In this document: in pieces, positions 8,390 to 16,714 of the stretch | Layout: each line of letters opens with the position of its first letter | Position numbering within the stretch: position 1 is the first letter of the stretch | Assembly: GCF_040327995.1 (NCBI RefSeq) | Contig: NZ_JBEPIJ010000012.1 | Coordinates: 1-64,000 of the forward strand | DNA: 64,000 nucleotides | Direction: 5' to 3' | DNA from: Solimonas thermocellulolyticum | Lineage (GTDB): Bacteria > Pseudomonadota > Gammaproteobacteria > Nevskiales > Nevskiaceae | The notes under the pieces: generated by a model | What the model was told of the DNA's origin: nothing | Databases searched by the model: none | Seen by the model: the letters and a program-made list of their open reading frames with translations, nothing else | Position numbers and translations under genes: made by a program

Positions 8390-8553
8390 GCCATGCTCGA
8401 CGCGCGCCTTGGCCAGCGTGCGAGGGGCCGGCGCGACGGAGAAGACCGATTCACGCAGCTTCGGCCAACAGCGACGGCGTACCGACCGCGCATTGGCCGC
8501 GACGACAATCGACGCTCAGGCATCCGGTGCTTTTTTCGGACCAAGCGCAGGAG

Positions 8554-8559
8554 TATGAT
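8554..8559 (+). promoter_or_regulatory. candidate fis -10 element (TATGAT)
   Basis: The 252-base gap between prmA and fis (8390-8641) holds no ORF I can support. TATGAT at 8554 is the best -10, about 88 bases before the Fis start, with a poor T-rich -35 (8531-8536, 17-bp spacer). AGGAA just before the ATG is the ribosome site. Autoregulation by Fis is known in enterobacteria; sites were not identified here. Confidence 0.35.
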
Positions 8560-8641
8560 TGCCGACCCTCGACCGGTGCCCCAAAACCGGGCTGACGATC
8601 ACACGGCGGCGAACGTGTGACGGCACGGAACGTCAGGAAAC

Positions 8642-8917
8642 ATGTCCATGGCTCCCTTGCGCTCTTCCGACATCAAACCACTCGGGCATTCGGTACAGGA
8701 ATCGCTGGACGATTTCTTTCGCACGCTCAACGGCCACGCACCGCGAAATCTCTATGACCTGTTTCTCGATCAGGTCGAGCCGCCGCTGCTGCGTGCGACG
8801 CTGCGCTACTGCCACGGCAATCAGTCGCGCGCTGCCGAGATGCTCGGCCTGAACCGCGCGACACTGCGCAAGAAGCTCAAACAGCACAAGATCAGCGCCG
8901 ACTCGCTCAAGCCGTGA
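8642..8917 (+). CDS. fis: nucleoid/DNA-bending protein Fis
   Basis: 91-residue factor for inversion stimulation, a growth-phase nucleoid protein and rRNA activator. The C-terminal helix-turn-helix is clear: GNQSRAAEMLGLNRATLRKK. The preceding helices, DLFLDQVEPPLLRATLRYC, form the dimer core. A second ATG at 8648 is possible. It sits between prmA and purH. In many gammaproteobacteria the order is prmA-dusB-fis; dusB is not here. A classical Fis is the main reason to call the organism a gammaproteobacterium. Confidence 0.95.
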   Translation: MSMAPLRSSDIKPLGHSVQESLDDFFRTLNGHAPRNLYDLFLDQVEPPLLRATLRYCHGNQSRAAEMLGLNRATLRKKLKQHKISADSLKP

Positions 8918-8972
8918 GCACCACGGCGCGCGCGACCGACCTCGATCCGCCGCACCGCAAAACTCCACTGAA

Positions 8973-10535
8973 ATGAAGACGCCCGTCGCCCGCGCCCTGT
9001 TGTCCGTCTCCGACAAGACCGGCATCGTCGACTTGGCCCGTGCGCTGACTGCGCGCAATATCGAGCTCTTGTCCACCGGCGGGACCTACAAAATGCTGCG
9101 CGCATCCGGCCTCGACGCGATCGAGGTATCGGCGCACACCGGCTTTCCCGAGATCATGGACGGCCGCGTCAAGACCCTGCATCCGAAGATCCACGGTGGC
9201 TTGCTCGCGCGCCGTGACGTCGACGCCGCGGTGATGATCGAGCACGGCATCGTCGGTATCGACTTGTTGGTGGTCAACCTGTACCCCTTCGAGGCCACCG
9301 TCGCCAAAGCGGATTGCACACGCGCCGAGGCGATCGAGAACATCGACATCGGCGGCCCGGCGATGCTGCGCGCGGCGGCGAAGAACCACGCCTGGGTCAC
9401 GGTGCTCACCGATCCCGCCGACTACGCCGGCGTGATCGATGAGATCGATCGCGGCGGCGTCGCCCAGGCGACGCGAGAGCGGCTCGCGCTCAAGGCCTTT
9501 GCACTGACGTCGCGCTACGACGCCGCCGTCAGCGCCTACCTGTCCAGCCTCGGCGACGACGCTGACCGCACCCGCTTTCCGGGCGTGCTGGGCCTGCAGT
9601 TCGAGAAGAAGCAAGACCTGCGTTACGGCGAGAATCCGCATCAGCGGGCGGCGTTCTATATCGAGCGAGGCGCGCAGGCTGGCACCATCGCCGCGGCGCG
9701 GCAGTTGCAGGGCAAAGATCTGTCGTACAACAACATCGCCGACGCCGATGCCGCACTCGAATGCGTGCGCAGCTTTGACGAGCCGGCCTGCGTCATCGTC
9801 AAGCACGCCAATCCGTGTGGCGTGGCCGTGCGCGCGACGATCGGCGAGGCCTACGAGGACGCCTTTCGTACCGACCCGACCTCGGCCTTCGGCGGCATCA
9901 TTGCCTTCAACCGGGAGCTCGACGGCGACACCGCGCGGCGCATCATCGAGCGCCAGTTCGTCGAGGTGATCATCGCCCCGGTGATCAGCCCCGCGGCGCG
10001 CGAGGCGGCAGCGAGCAAGCAGAACGTGCGCCTGCTCGAATGCGGTGCCTTTGCGGCACCACGCGTCGCGAGCTGGGACTTCAAGCGCGTCGCCGGCGGC
10101 CTCTTGGTGCAGGACGTGGATGCCCTGATCACGCGGCGCGCAGACCTCAAGATCGTGAGCAAGCGCGCGCCCAGCGAGGCGGAGATCGACGACCTGCTGT
10201 TCGCCTGGCAGGTCGCGCAGTTCGTCAAATCCAACGCCATCGTCTACGCCAAGGACCGCATGACCATCGGCATCGGCGCCGGCCAGATGAGCCGCGTCTA
10301 TTCGGCGAAGATCGCCGGCATCAAGGCCGCCGACGAGCGACTCGAAGTGCGTGGCTCGGTCATGGCCTCCGATGCGTTCTTCCCGTTTCGCGACGGCATC
10401 GACGCCGCCGCCGCCGCCGGCATCACCGCCGTGATCCAGCCGGGCGGCTCGATGCGCGATAAGGAGGTGATCGCCGCCGCCGACGAGGCCGGCATGGCGA
10501 TGGTGTTCACCGGCGTGCGCCACTTCCGCCACTAA
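8973..10535 (+). CDS. purH: bifunctional AICAR formyltransferase/IMP cyclohydrolase
   Basis: Performs the last two steps of IMP synthesis. 520 residues, full length. The N-terminal cyclohydrolase (MGS-like) part has ALLSVSDKTGIVDLARAL, STGGTYKMLR and GRVKTLHPKIHGGLLARR. The transformylase half has LRYGENPHQRAAFY, the catalytic KHANPCGVA and DAFFPFRDGIDAAAAAG. The end VFTGVRHFRH is typical. It follows fis by 55 bases and is convergent with the hypothetical gene at 10555. The IMP made here feeds GuaB/GuaA encoded nearby. Confidence 0.97.
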   Translation: MKTPVARALLSVSDKTGIVDLARALTARNIELLSTGGTYKMLRASGLDAIEVSAHTGFPEIMDGRVKTLHPKIHGGLLARRDVDAAVMIEHGIVGIDLLVVNLYPFEATVAKADCTRAEAIENIDIGGPAMLRAAAKNHAWVTVLTDPADYAGVIDEIDRGGVAQATRERLALKAFALTSRYDAAVSAYLSSLGDDADRTRFPGVLGLQFEKKQDLRYGENPHQRAAFYIERGAQAGTIAAARQLQGKDLSYNNIADADAALECVRSFDEPACVIVKHANPCGVAVRATIGEAYEDAFRTDPTSAFGGIIAFNRELDGDTARRIIERQFVEVIIAPVISPAAREAAASKQNVRLLECGAFAAPRVASWDFKRVAGGLLVQDVDALITRRADLKIVSKRAPSEAEIDDLLFAWQVAQFVKSNAIVYAKDRMTIGIGAGQMSRVYSAKIAGIKAADERLEVRGSVMASDAFFPFRDGIDAAAAAGITAVIQPGGSMRDKEVIAAADEAGMAMVFTGVRHFRH

Positions 10536-10554
10536 AGCGTCCGCCGTCGTCCGG

Positions 10555-10986
10555 CTACAGGCCGACGACGGCGATGCGCTCGCACACCGACAGCCGTCGC
10601 TCGACGACATCCGCAAGACCGCGTAGCAAGCCGATCACGGCGTCGCTTTGCAGCCGCAACTCGCCGTCGAGCAGGGGCACATGCCCAAGGCCGAGCAGAC
10701 GCATCGCACGCAGCGCCTGCCCGGCCTCGATCTGCCGCGCGGCCTCGCGCCAGACCAATATGCACTCGGCGCCGTGCTCACGATCCAGGTCGACCGTCGA
10801 GTACACATCGACGTAGCCGCAACGACCGCGCAGCGGTCCGTCGATCAGCGCGAAGACATCGGCGCGCACATAGACCGAACCCTCGCACCAATAGCGCTCG
10901 GCGAACGGTCCGGTCTGGATCTCGACGTACTCGCCGCCTTCGAGCGCGCTGCGATCCGTGTGCAGGCGAAAGTCGTAGCCGATCAT
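10555..10986 (-). CDS. hypothetical protein, family not recognised
   Basis: 143 residues from the ATG at 10986 (MIGYDFRLHTDRSALEGG). It is acidic, rich in Leu/Arg/Val, with no signal peptide or membrane segment. The sequence looks genuinely coding (GYVDVYSTVDLDREHGAECI, ALRAMRLLGLGHVPLLDGEL). The frame stays open upstream of 10986 for about 28 codons of plausible sequence but without an ATG, so the start is uncertain and the ribosome site is weak. Divergent from the sulfite reductase gene and convergent with purH. A small regulatory or sulfur-related role would be a guess. Confidence 0.6.
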   Translation of the reverse strand: MIGYDFRLHTDRSALEGGEYVEIQTGPFAERYWCEGSVYVRADVFALIDGPLRGRCGYVDVYSTVDLDREHGAECILVWREAARQIEAGQALRAMRLLGLGHVPLLDGELRLQSDAVIGLLRGLADVVERRLSVCERIAVVGL

Positions 10987-11137
10987 GCGCCGCGCACGAT
11001 AGCGGTCTGCCGCCTCCTGCGCCAGCGCAAAGCCGGGCGCATCGTCATAACGCTTCGTTCTGAGGTTATGGCAGCAATCGTCTGGGGCGCTCGTTCGCGT
11101 GCTGCTACGCTGCGCGCCCCTATCCCGAACCCGCCGC

Positions 11138-12805
11138 ATGTACCGATACGACCGATACGACCAGGAGCTCGTCGACCAGCGCGTCGCCCAGTTCCGTGAC
11201 CAGACGCAGCGCTTTCTCGCCGGCGAGATCCCGGAGGATGAGTTCCGCGCGCTGCGCCTGCGCAACGGTCTGTACATCCAGCGCTTTGCGCCGATGTTGC
11301 GCGTCTCGATTCCCTATGGCTTGCTGTCGGCGCGCCAGGTGCGCATGCTCGCGCACATCGCGCGCACCTACGACAAGGGCTACGGGCACTTCACCACGCG
11401 CCAGAACATCCAGTTCAACTGGCCCAGGCTCGAACAGGTGCCGGACATCCTCGCCGATCTCGCCAGCGTCGAGATGCACGCGATCCAGACCTCCGGCAAC
11501 TGCATCCGTAACATCACCACCGATCATCTCGCCGGCGTCGCCAGGGACGAACTGGTCGACCCGCGCCCCTACTGCGAGATCACGCGACAGTGGGCGACCT
11601 TCCATCCCGAGTTCAACTGGCTGCCGCGCAAGTTCAAGATCGCGTTCTCGTCGTCGACCACGGACCGCGCCGCGACCCAGGTGCACGACATCGGCGTGCA
11701 CATCGTACGCAATGCAGCGGGCGAACTCGGCTACAGCATCTACGTCGGCGGCGGTCTCGGCCGCATGCCGATGATCGGCCAGAAGATCCGCGAGTTCCTG
11801 CCCCAAGCCGAGCTACTCTCGTACCTCGAAGCGATCCTGCGCGTGTACAACCGCCTCGGCCGGCGCGACAACATCCACCGCGCGCGCATCAAGGTGCTGG
11901 TCAAGGAACTGACGCCCGCGAAGTTCGCGCAGCTCGTCGAAGCCGAATGGGCGCAGATCGACCGGGCCGCGTTGCGGCTCACCGACGAGGACATCGCGCG
12001 CATGCGCGCCCATTTCACCGAGCACCCTTACGAGGCCAATGCAGCCGCCGACGCCGGTTTCGACAAGGCCGTCGCCAACGACAGCGCCTTCGCCTCGTTC
12101 GTGAAGCGCAACGTGCGCGACCACCGTGTGCCGGGCTACAAGATCGTGTTCGTCTCGCTCAAGGCGCCGGGCGTGGCGCCGGGCGACATCACGGCGGCAC
12201 AGCTGGACCTGATCGGCGATCTGGCCGAGCGCTACAGCTTCGGCGAGGTGCGTGCGACGCACGACCAGAACCTGGTACTCGCCGATGTGCGCCAGCAGGA
12301 CGTCCATGCAGTATGGGAAGCGCTACGCGGCGCCGGTCTGGCGACGCCGAACATCGGCCTTTTGACCGACATGATCTGCTGCCCCGGGCTGGACTTCTGC
12401 TCGCTGGCGAACGCCGGCTCGATCGGTGTCGCCGCCGAGATCAACGACCGTTTCGACTCGCTCGATCACCTGTACGACATCGGCGAGATCAAGCTGAAGA
12501 TGTCCGGCTGCATGAACGGCTGTGGCCATCACACCGTCGGCCACATCGGCATCCTCGGCGTCGACAAGAAGGGCGAGGAGTGGTACCAGGTCACGCTCGG
12601 CGGCAGCGCCGAGAACGACGCCAGCCTCGGCGAGCGTACCGGCCCCTCGTTCGGCCGCGACGAGATCGCCGATGCGGTGCAGACCATCATCGAGGTGTAT
12701 CTCGAACAGCGCCGCGACGAGGAAGAAACCTTTTTGCAGTGCTACCGCCGCGTCGGCATGGCGCCGTTCAAAGCGAGGCTGTATGCCGCGGAGCAAACGG
12801 CATGA
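11138..12805 (+). CDS. cysI: sulfite/nitrite reductase haemoprotein, CysI type
   Basis: Six-electron reduction of sulfite to sulfide (assimilatory) using sirohaem coupled to a 4Fe-4S cluster. 555 residues from MYRYDRYDQELV. N-terminal half: GHFTTRQNIQFNW, TSGNCIRNITTD. The C-terminal cluster cysteines lie in ICCPGLDFCSLAN and MSGCMNGCGHHT (C-x5-C and C-x3-C). The last base pairs overlap the DUF934 gene (ATGA), a pairing characteristic of sulfite rather than nitrite reductases in proteobacteria. Nitrite reduction cannot be excluded from sequence alone. No flavoprotein CysJ is present, so the electron donor is elsewhere. Confidence 0.9.
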   Translation: MYRYDRYDQELVDQRVAQFRDQTQRFLAGEIPEDEFRALRLRNGLYIQRFAPMLRVSIPYGLLSARQVRMLAHIARTYDKGYGHFTTRQNIQFNWPRLEQVPDILADLASVEMHAIQTSGNCIRNITTDHLAGVARDELVDPRPYCEITRQWATFHPEFNWLPRKFKIAFSSSTTDRAATQVHDIGVHIVRNAAGELGYSIYVGGGLGRMPMIGQKIREFLPQAELLSYLEAILRVYNRLGRRDNIHRARIKVLVKELTPAKFAQLVEAEWAQIDRAALRLTDEDIARMRAHFTEHPYEANAAADAGFDKAVANDSAFASFVKRNVRDHRVPGYKIVFVSLKAPGVAPGDITAAQLDLIGDLAERYSFGEVRATHDQNLVLADVRQQDVHAVWEALRGAGLATPNIGLLTDMICCPGLDFCSLANAGSIGVAAEINDRFDSLDHLYDIGEIKLKMSGCMNGCGHHTVGHIGILGVDKKGEEWYQVTLGGSAENDASLGERTGPSFGRDEIADAVQTIIEVYLEQRRDEEETFLQCYRRVGMAPFKARLYAAEQTA

Positions 12806-13377
12806 CGACACATTCGCTCGAACCGAATCCAAACGGCCGACCGGCCGGCGCCGAGGCGGCGATCGCCAAAGACGGCGCCCAGACTCTGATCCGCAACGGC
12901 CGTGTCGAAACCGATGACAGTGTGATGCTCGGCGACGACGAGGCCCTGCCCGCCAGCGGCCGCGCCATCGTCAGCCTCGCGCGCTGGCAGGCCGAGCGCG
13001 ACACGCTGGCCGCCGCCGCGCCCAAGGTCGGCGTGCTGTTGCCCAACACTGCCGATCTCGCCGAAGTCTGGCCGTCGATCGCCGACCGCGATCTGCTATG
13101 CCTGAGCTTTCCCGCCTTCGGCGATGGCCGCGCCTACAGCCAGGCGCGCTCGCTGCGCGAGCGCTACGGCTATGCCGGCGAGCTTCGCGCCACCGGTGCG
13201 GCCGTCGTGGTCGACCAGGCGGCGGAGCTGCTGCGCTGCGGCTTCGATGCCTTTGCGCTGCGCGCCGACCAGAACGCGGAGCGCTTCATCGAGCGCCTGC
13301 ACACCACCAAGACGCGCCACTGGTACCAACTGCCGGCCATTGCGAACCCGGTGTTCGCGCTGCGCCGACGCGGCTGA
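12802..13377 (+). CDS. DUF934 sulfite-reduction accessory protein
   Basis: 191 residues. Conserved DUF934 features are present: WPSIADRDLLCLSFPAFGDG, YSQARSLRERYGYAGELRA, VVVDQAAELLRCGFDAFALR. The first ~60 residues are variable. The start overlaps the cysI stop by four bases (ATGA), so translation is coupled. In many proteobacteria DUF934 lies between cysI and cysH; cysH is not adjacent here. Its biochemical role is not established; it is thought to help assimilatory sulfite reduction. Convergent with secF. Confidence 0.9.
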   Translation: MTTHSLEPNPNGRPAGAEAAIAKDGAQTLIRNGRVETDDSVMLGDDEALPASGRAIVSLARWQAERDTLAAAAPKVGVLLPNTADLAEVWPSIADRDLLCLSFPAFGDGRAYSQARSLRERYGYAGELRATGAAVVVDQAAELLRCGFDAFALRADQNAERFIERLHTTKTRHWYQLPAIANPVFALRRRG

Positions 13378-13435
13378 GCGGCTGCAGCGGCCGGCACCGC
13401 GAACGGGCCGTCGAGCGGCGCCGGCGTCCTCACGC

Positions 13436-14365
13436 TCAAGGCAGGTCGTCCACCTCGGTCTCGGCCGGCGGCAGCAGATCCTCGCGGGTGACGCCCAGCC
13501 ACAGCACCATGGCGCTGCCGACGAAGATCGAGGAGTAGGTCCCCACCAGCACGCCAACGATTAGCGCGATGGCAAAGTTGTGGACGGCGCTGCCCGCCAG
13601 GAAGAACAGCGCGATCAGCACGAACAGCGTCGTGCCGCCGGTGACGATGGTGCGCGCCAGCGTCTGGTTGACGGAGACGTTGATCACCTCGACCGGGCTG
13701 GCCTTGCGCAGATCAAGGAAGTTCTCGCGGATACGGTCGTAGATCACGATCGTGTCGTTGAGCGAATAGCCGATCACCGCCAGCACCGCGGCCAGCGTCG
13801 GTAGATCGAACTCGATGCCGAACAGCGCAAACCAGCCGAGCACGAACAATGCATCGTGCACCGTGGCGACGATCGCCCCCACCGCGAACTTCCATTCGAA
13901 GCGCAGCGCCACGTAGATCAGGATCAGGATGATCGCGAAGATCGCGGCCAGACCCCCGTCCACGGCCAGCTCCTCGCCGACCGCGGAGCCGACGAACTCG
14001 ACACGTCGCAGCTCCGGCGCCGGCTCCATGGTGCCGAGTGCGTCGAGCACCGCGGTACTGATCGCAGCGGAGTCGTTCTCCTGCGTCGGCGGCAGGCGGA
14101 TCAGCACATCCCGGGACGTGCCGAAGTACTGCACCGACGCGCCCGTAAAGTCGGCGCGCGCCAGGGCCGCGCGCACCTCGTCGAGCGGCGCCGACTCGGG
14201 GTAGCTGACCTCGACCAAGACGCCGCCGGTGAAGTCAATGCCCATGTTCAGACCGCGCAAGGCGATCAGCAATATGGCGAGCACGCTGAGCAGCGCCGAC
14301 AGGCCGACTGCCGGCGCGCGCATGCGCATGAAATCGATGTTCGGGACCTTCGACAAAACCCGCAT
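13436..14365 (-). CDS. secF: protein translocase subunit SecF
   Basis: RND-type membrane subunit that uses the proton gradient to help late steps of Sec export. 309 residues with six predicted helices: one near residue 25, the large periplasmic P1-like region (LNMGIDFTGGVLVEVSYP), then a cluster of five from about 135. Typical signatures are AIFAIILILIYVALRFEWKFA, FDLPTLAAVLAVIGYSLNDT and VYDRIRENFLDLRK. Acidic tail. It follows secD after 11 bases in a yajC-secD-secF run. Confidence 0.96.
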   Translation of the reverse strand: MRVLSKVPNIDFMRMRAPAVGLSALLSVLAILLIALRGLNMGIDFTGGVLVEVSYPESAPLDEVRAALARADFTGASVQYFGTSRDVLIRLPPTQENDSAAISTAVLDALGTMEPAPELRRVEFVGSAVGEELAVDGGLAAIFAIILILIYVALRFEWKFAVGAIVATVHDALFVLGWFALFGIEFDLPTLAAVLAVIGYSLNDTIVIYDRIRENFLDLRKASPVEVINVSVNQTLARTIVTGGTTLFVLIALFFLAGSAVHNFAIALIVGVLVGTYSSIFVGSAMVLWLGVTREDLLPPAETEVDDLP

Positions 14366-14376
14366 GGCTTGCCTCT

Positions 14377-16230
14377 TCAGACCGGCAGATCGCGCAGGCG
14401 CGTCTTGCCGCGGTAGATCAGATGGATGATCGCGCGTGTGCCAATGATCGCGGTGAACATCGACGTGGCGATGCCGAGGGTCAGGGTGACGGCGAAACCC
14501 TTGACCGGCCCCGAGCCGATGGCGAACAACACCACGGCAGCGATCAGCGTCGTGATCTGCGAATCGGCGATGGTCAGGAACGCGCGGTCATAACCGGCGT
14601 CGATGGCCGCGAGTGGCGCGCTGCCGCGCGCAAGCTCCTCGCGGATGCGCTCGTAGATCAGCACGTTGGCGTCCACCGCCATGCCCAGCGTGAGCACGAT
14701 GCCGGCGATGCCCGGCATGGTCAGCGTGGCCTGGATCAGCGACATCGCGGCGACCAGCAGCACCAGATTCAGAAACAGCGCAAGGTCGGCGATCAGGCCG
14801 AACAGGCGGTAGTAGACCGCCATGAACACGACCACCGCGAGAAAGCCGATCAGCGCGGCGAGCTGGCCGCGCTCGATGTTGTCGGCACCCATGCTCGGGC
14901 CGATGGTACGCTCCTCGACGATGACCACGGGCGCGGCAAGCGCGCCGGCCTTGAGCAGCAGCGCGAGATCGTGCGCCTCCTTGCTGCTGAGCCCGGTGGT
15001 CTGGAAGCGCTTGCCGAAAACGCCACGGATCGAGGCGATCGAGATCACTTCCTTGATCTCGCGTTGCTCGCGTATCGGCTCGCCCTTGGCGTTGTAGTTG
15101 GTGACGACCTCGCGCTCTTTGTACAGCACCGCCATGGGCTTGCCGACGTTCTTCTCGGTGAACGCGAACATGCGCTTGGCCCCGGGCCCGTCCAGCGTCA
15201 CGCTGACCGCCGGGCCGCCGTTCTCGTCGACGGTGGCCGCCGCATCGACGAGGTTGTCACCGCCGGCGATGACCTCGCGCTTGAGCAGCACCGGCCGTTT
15301 ACCGTCACGGGTGTAGAACAGCTCGGTTCCGACCGGCACGATGCCGGTGCTCGCCGCGGTGTACGGGTCTTCCTCGGCGACCGCGCGATATTCCAGCGTC
15401 GCCGTCGCACCGAGCAGCTCCTTGACCCGCGTCGTGTCCTGCACGCCCGGCAGCTGGACGACGATACGGTCGGCCCCTTGGCGCTGCACCAGCGGCTCGG
15501 CGACGCCGAGCTGGTTCACGCGGTTGCGCAGCGTCGTCAGGTTCTGCTGCACGGCGAAGTCGACGATGCGCTTGGTTTCCGCCTCCGACAGCCTCACCTG
15601 CAGCGACAGCGGCGCATCGGGCGGTACGCTCAGATCGTATTCCGGGAAGTCTTTGGCGATCGCGCGCCGCGCCGCTTCGAGCCGCTCGGCGTTGGCGAAC
15701 TCGAGCACGCCGGCGTCACCGACCTGTCGGCGCGCGCTGTAGCGGATGTTCTGCTTGCGCAGCAGCGCCGGTACGTCTTCGACGATGCGCTCGACCGCGC
15801 GCTTGCGCACGTCCTCGACGTCGACCTCGAGCAGGAAGTGCACGCCGCCGCGCAGATCCAGGCCGAGGTTCATCGGCTTGGCGCCGAGGTCGCGCAGCCA
15901 CTGCGGCGTCTTGGGCAACAGGTTCAACGCGACCACGAAGCCGCGACCGAGCTCCCGGCGCAGCGCGTCTGCCGCGGCGAGCTGTACCGACTCGTCTTCG
16001 AGTCGCACGATCCAGCGCCCTTCCTCGGCACCGTTGCTGAGCGCGCGGATTCCAGCCTCGCCGAGGACGCGCTCGATCTGCTCGCCCAGCGTCGGCGGTG
16101 GCACGTCGCCGTTGGCCATCGAGATCTGCACCGCCGGATCGTCACCGTACAGATTGGGCGCGGCGAACAGTACGCCGAAGATCGCCGAGGCGATCAGGAC
16201 CAGATATTTCCAGAGCGGGAACGGTTTCAT
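14377..16230 (-). CDS. secD: protein translocase subunit SecD
   Basis: Partner of SecF in the accessory translocase complex. About 617 residues from MKPFPLWKYLVLI (ATG at 16230); an ATG three codons upstream (16239) is possible. One N-terminal helix, a large periplasmic domain beginning with the conserved GLDLRGGVHFLLEVD and containing VVQLPGVQDTTRVKELLG, then five helices with the RND signature GMAVDANVLIYERIREEL. Longer than some homologues because of a variable insertion in the periplasmic head. Between yajC and secF. Confidence 0.95.
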   Translation of the reverse strand: MKPFPLWKYLVLIASAIFGVLFAAPNLYGDDPAVQISMANGDVPPPTLGEQIERVLGEAGIRALSNGAEEGRWIVRLEDESVQLAAADALRRELGRGFVVALNLLPKTPQWLRDLGAKPMNLGLDLRGGVHFLLEVDVEDVRKRAVERIVEDVPALLRKQNIRYSARRQVGDAGVLEFANAERLEAARRAIAKDFPEYDLSVPPDAPLSLQVRLSEAETKRIVDFAVQQNLTTLRNRVNQLGVAEPLVQRQGADRIVVQLPGVQDTTRVKELLGATATLEYRAVAEEDPYTAASTGIVPVGTELFYTRDGKRPVLLKREVIAGGDNLVDAAATVDENGGPAVSVTLDGPGAKRMFAFTEKNVGKPMAVLYKEREVVTNYNAKGEPIREQREIKEVISIASIRGVFGKRFQTTGLSSKEAHDLALLLKAGALAAPVVIVEERTIGPSMGADNIERGQLAALIGFLAVVVFMAVYYRLFGLIADLALFLNLVLLVAAMSLIQATLTMPGIAGIVLTLGMAVDANVLIYERIREELARGSAPLAAIDAGYDRAFLTIADSQITTLIAAVVLFAIGSGPVKGFAVTLTLGIATSMFTAIIGTRAIIHLIYRGKTRLRDLPV

Positions 16231-16308
16231 AGTCGGCATCGCGGTCCGCGGCGGACCAGGCCTGCGTGGCAGTGGGTCCACCCGGGGCGGACCTCTGCGG
16301 GAAATGCG

Positions 16309-16641
16309 TCAAAGCGTCTTGAGCGTGCCCTTGGGCAGGACCGTCGCCACCGAAGCTTTCTGGATCTTGATGTGGACGTTGTCGGCGACCTCGACCGACA
16401 GATATGCCTCGCCGATGTCGACGATCTTGCCGGCGATGCCGCCGCTGGTGACGACTTCGTCACCCTTGACCAGCTTGCTCAGCATGTCGCGATGCTCGCG
16501 GTTACGCTTCATCTGCGGGCGGATCAGCATGAAATAGAACAGCACCACCAGCAGGATCAGTGGCAGGAACTGCATCAGGACACTGGGCTGCTGCTGTGCC
16601 GCCGCCTGCGCATGGGCGGGGCTGATAAACAAATCCAGCAC
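16309..16641 (-). CDS. yajC: Sec translocase accessory subunit YajC
   Basis: 110 residues with a single membrane helix (LMQFLPLILLVVLFYFMLIRP) and a cytoplasmic tail containing LVKGDEVVTSGGIAGKIVDI, the standard YajC layout. Forms part of the SecDF-YajC complex. It starts the yajC-secD-secF run. The queA-tgt genes that often precede yajC are not here; ugd lies downstream of the yajC start side, on the same strand and 73 bases away. Confidence 0.95.
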   Translation of the reverse strand: MLDLFISPAHAQAAAQQQPSVLMQFLPLILLVVLFYFMLIRPQMKRNREHRDMLSKLVKGDEVVTSGGIAGKIVDIGEAYLSVEVADNVHIKIQKASVATVLPKGTLKTL

Positions 16642-16714
16642 GGGAAAGGCTCCGGAAACGGGCTTGGGTGGAACGAGGGGGCGGATTATGCCACGGGGCG
16701 CAGTCGCCCCCGGC

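Noticed and set aside
8907..10616. 569-residue frame antisense to purH
   Set aside because: Composition (Ala/Arg/Asp/His rich) and complete overlap with the highly conserved PurH show it is a shadow.
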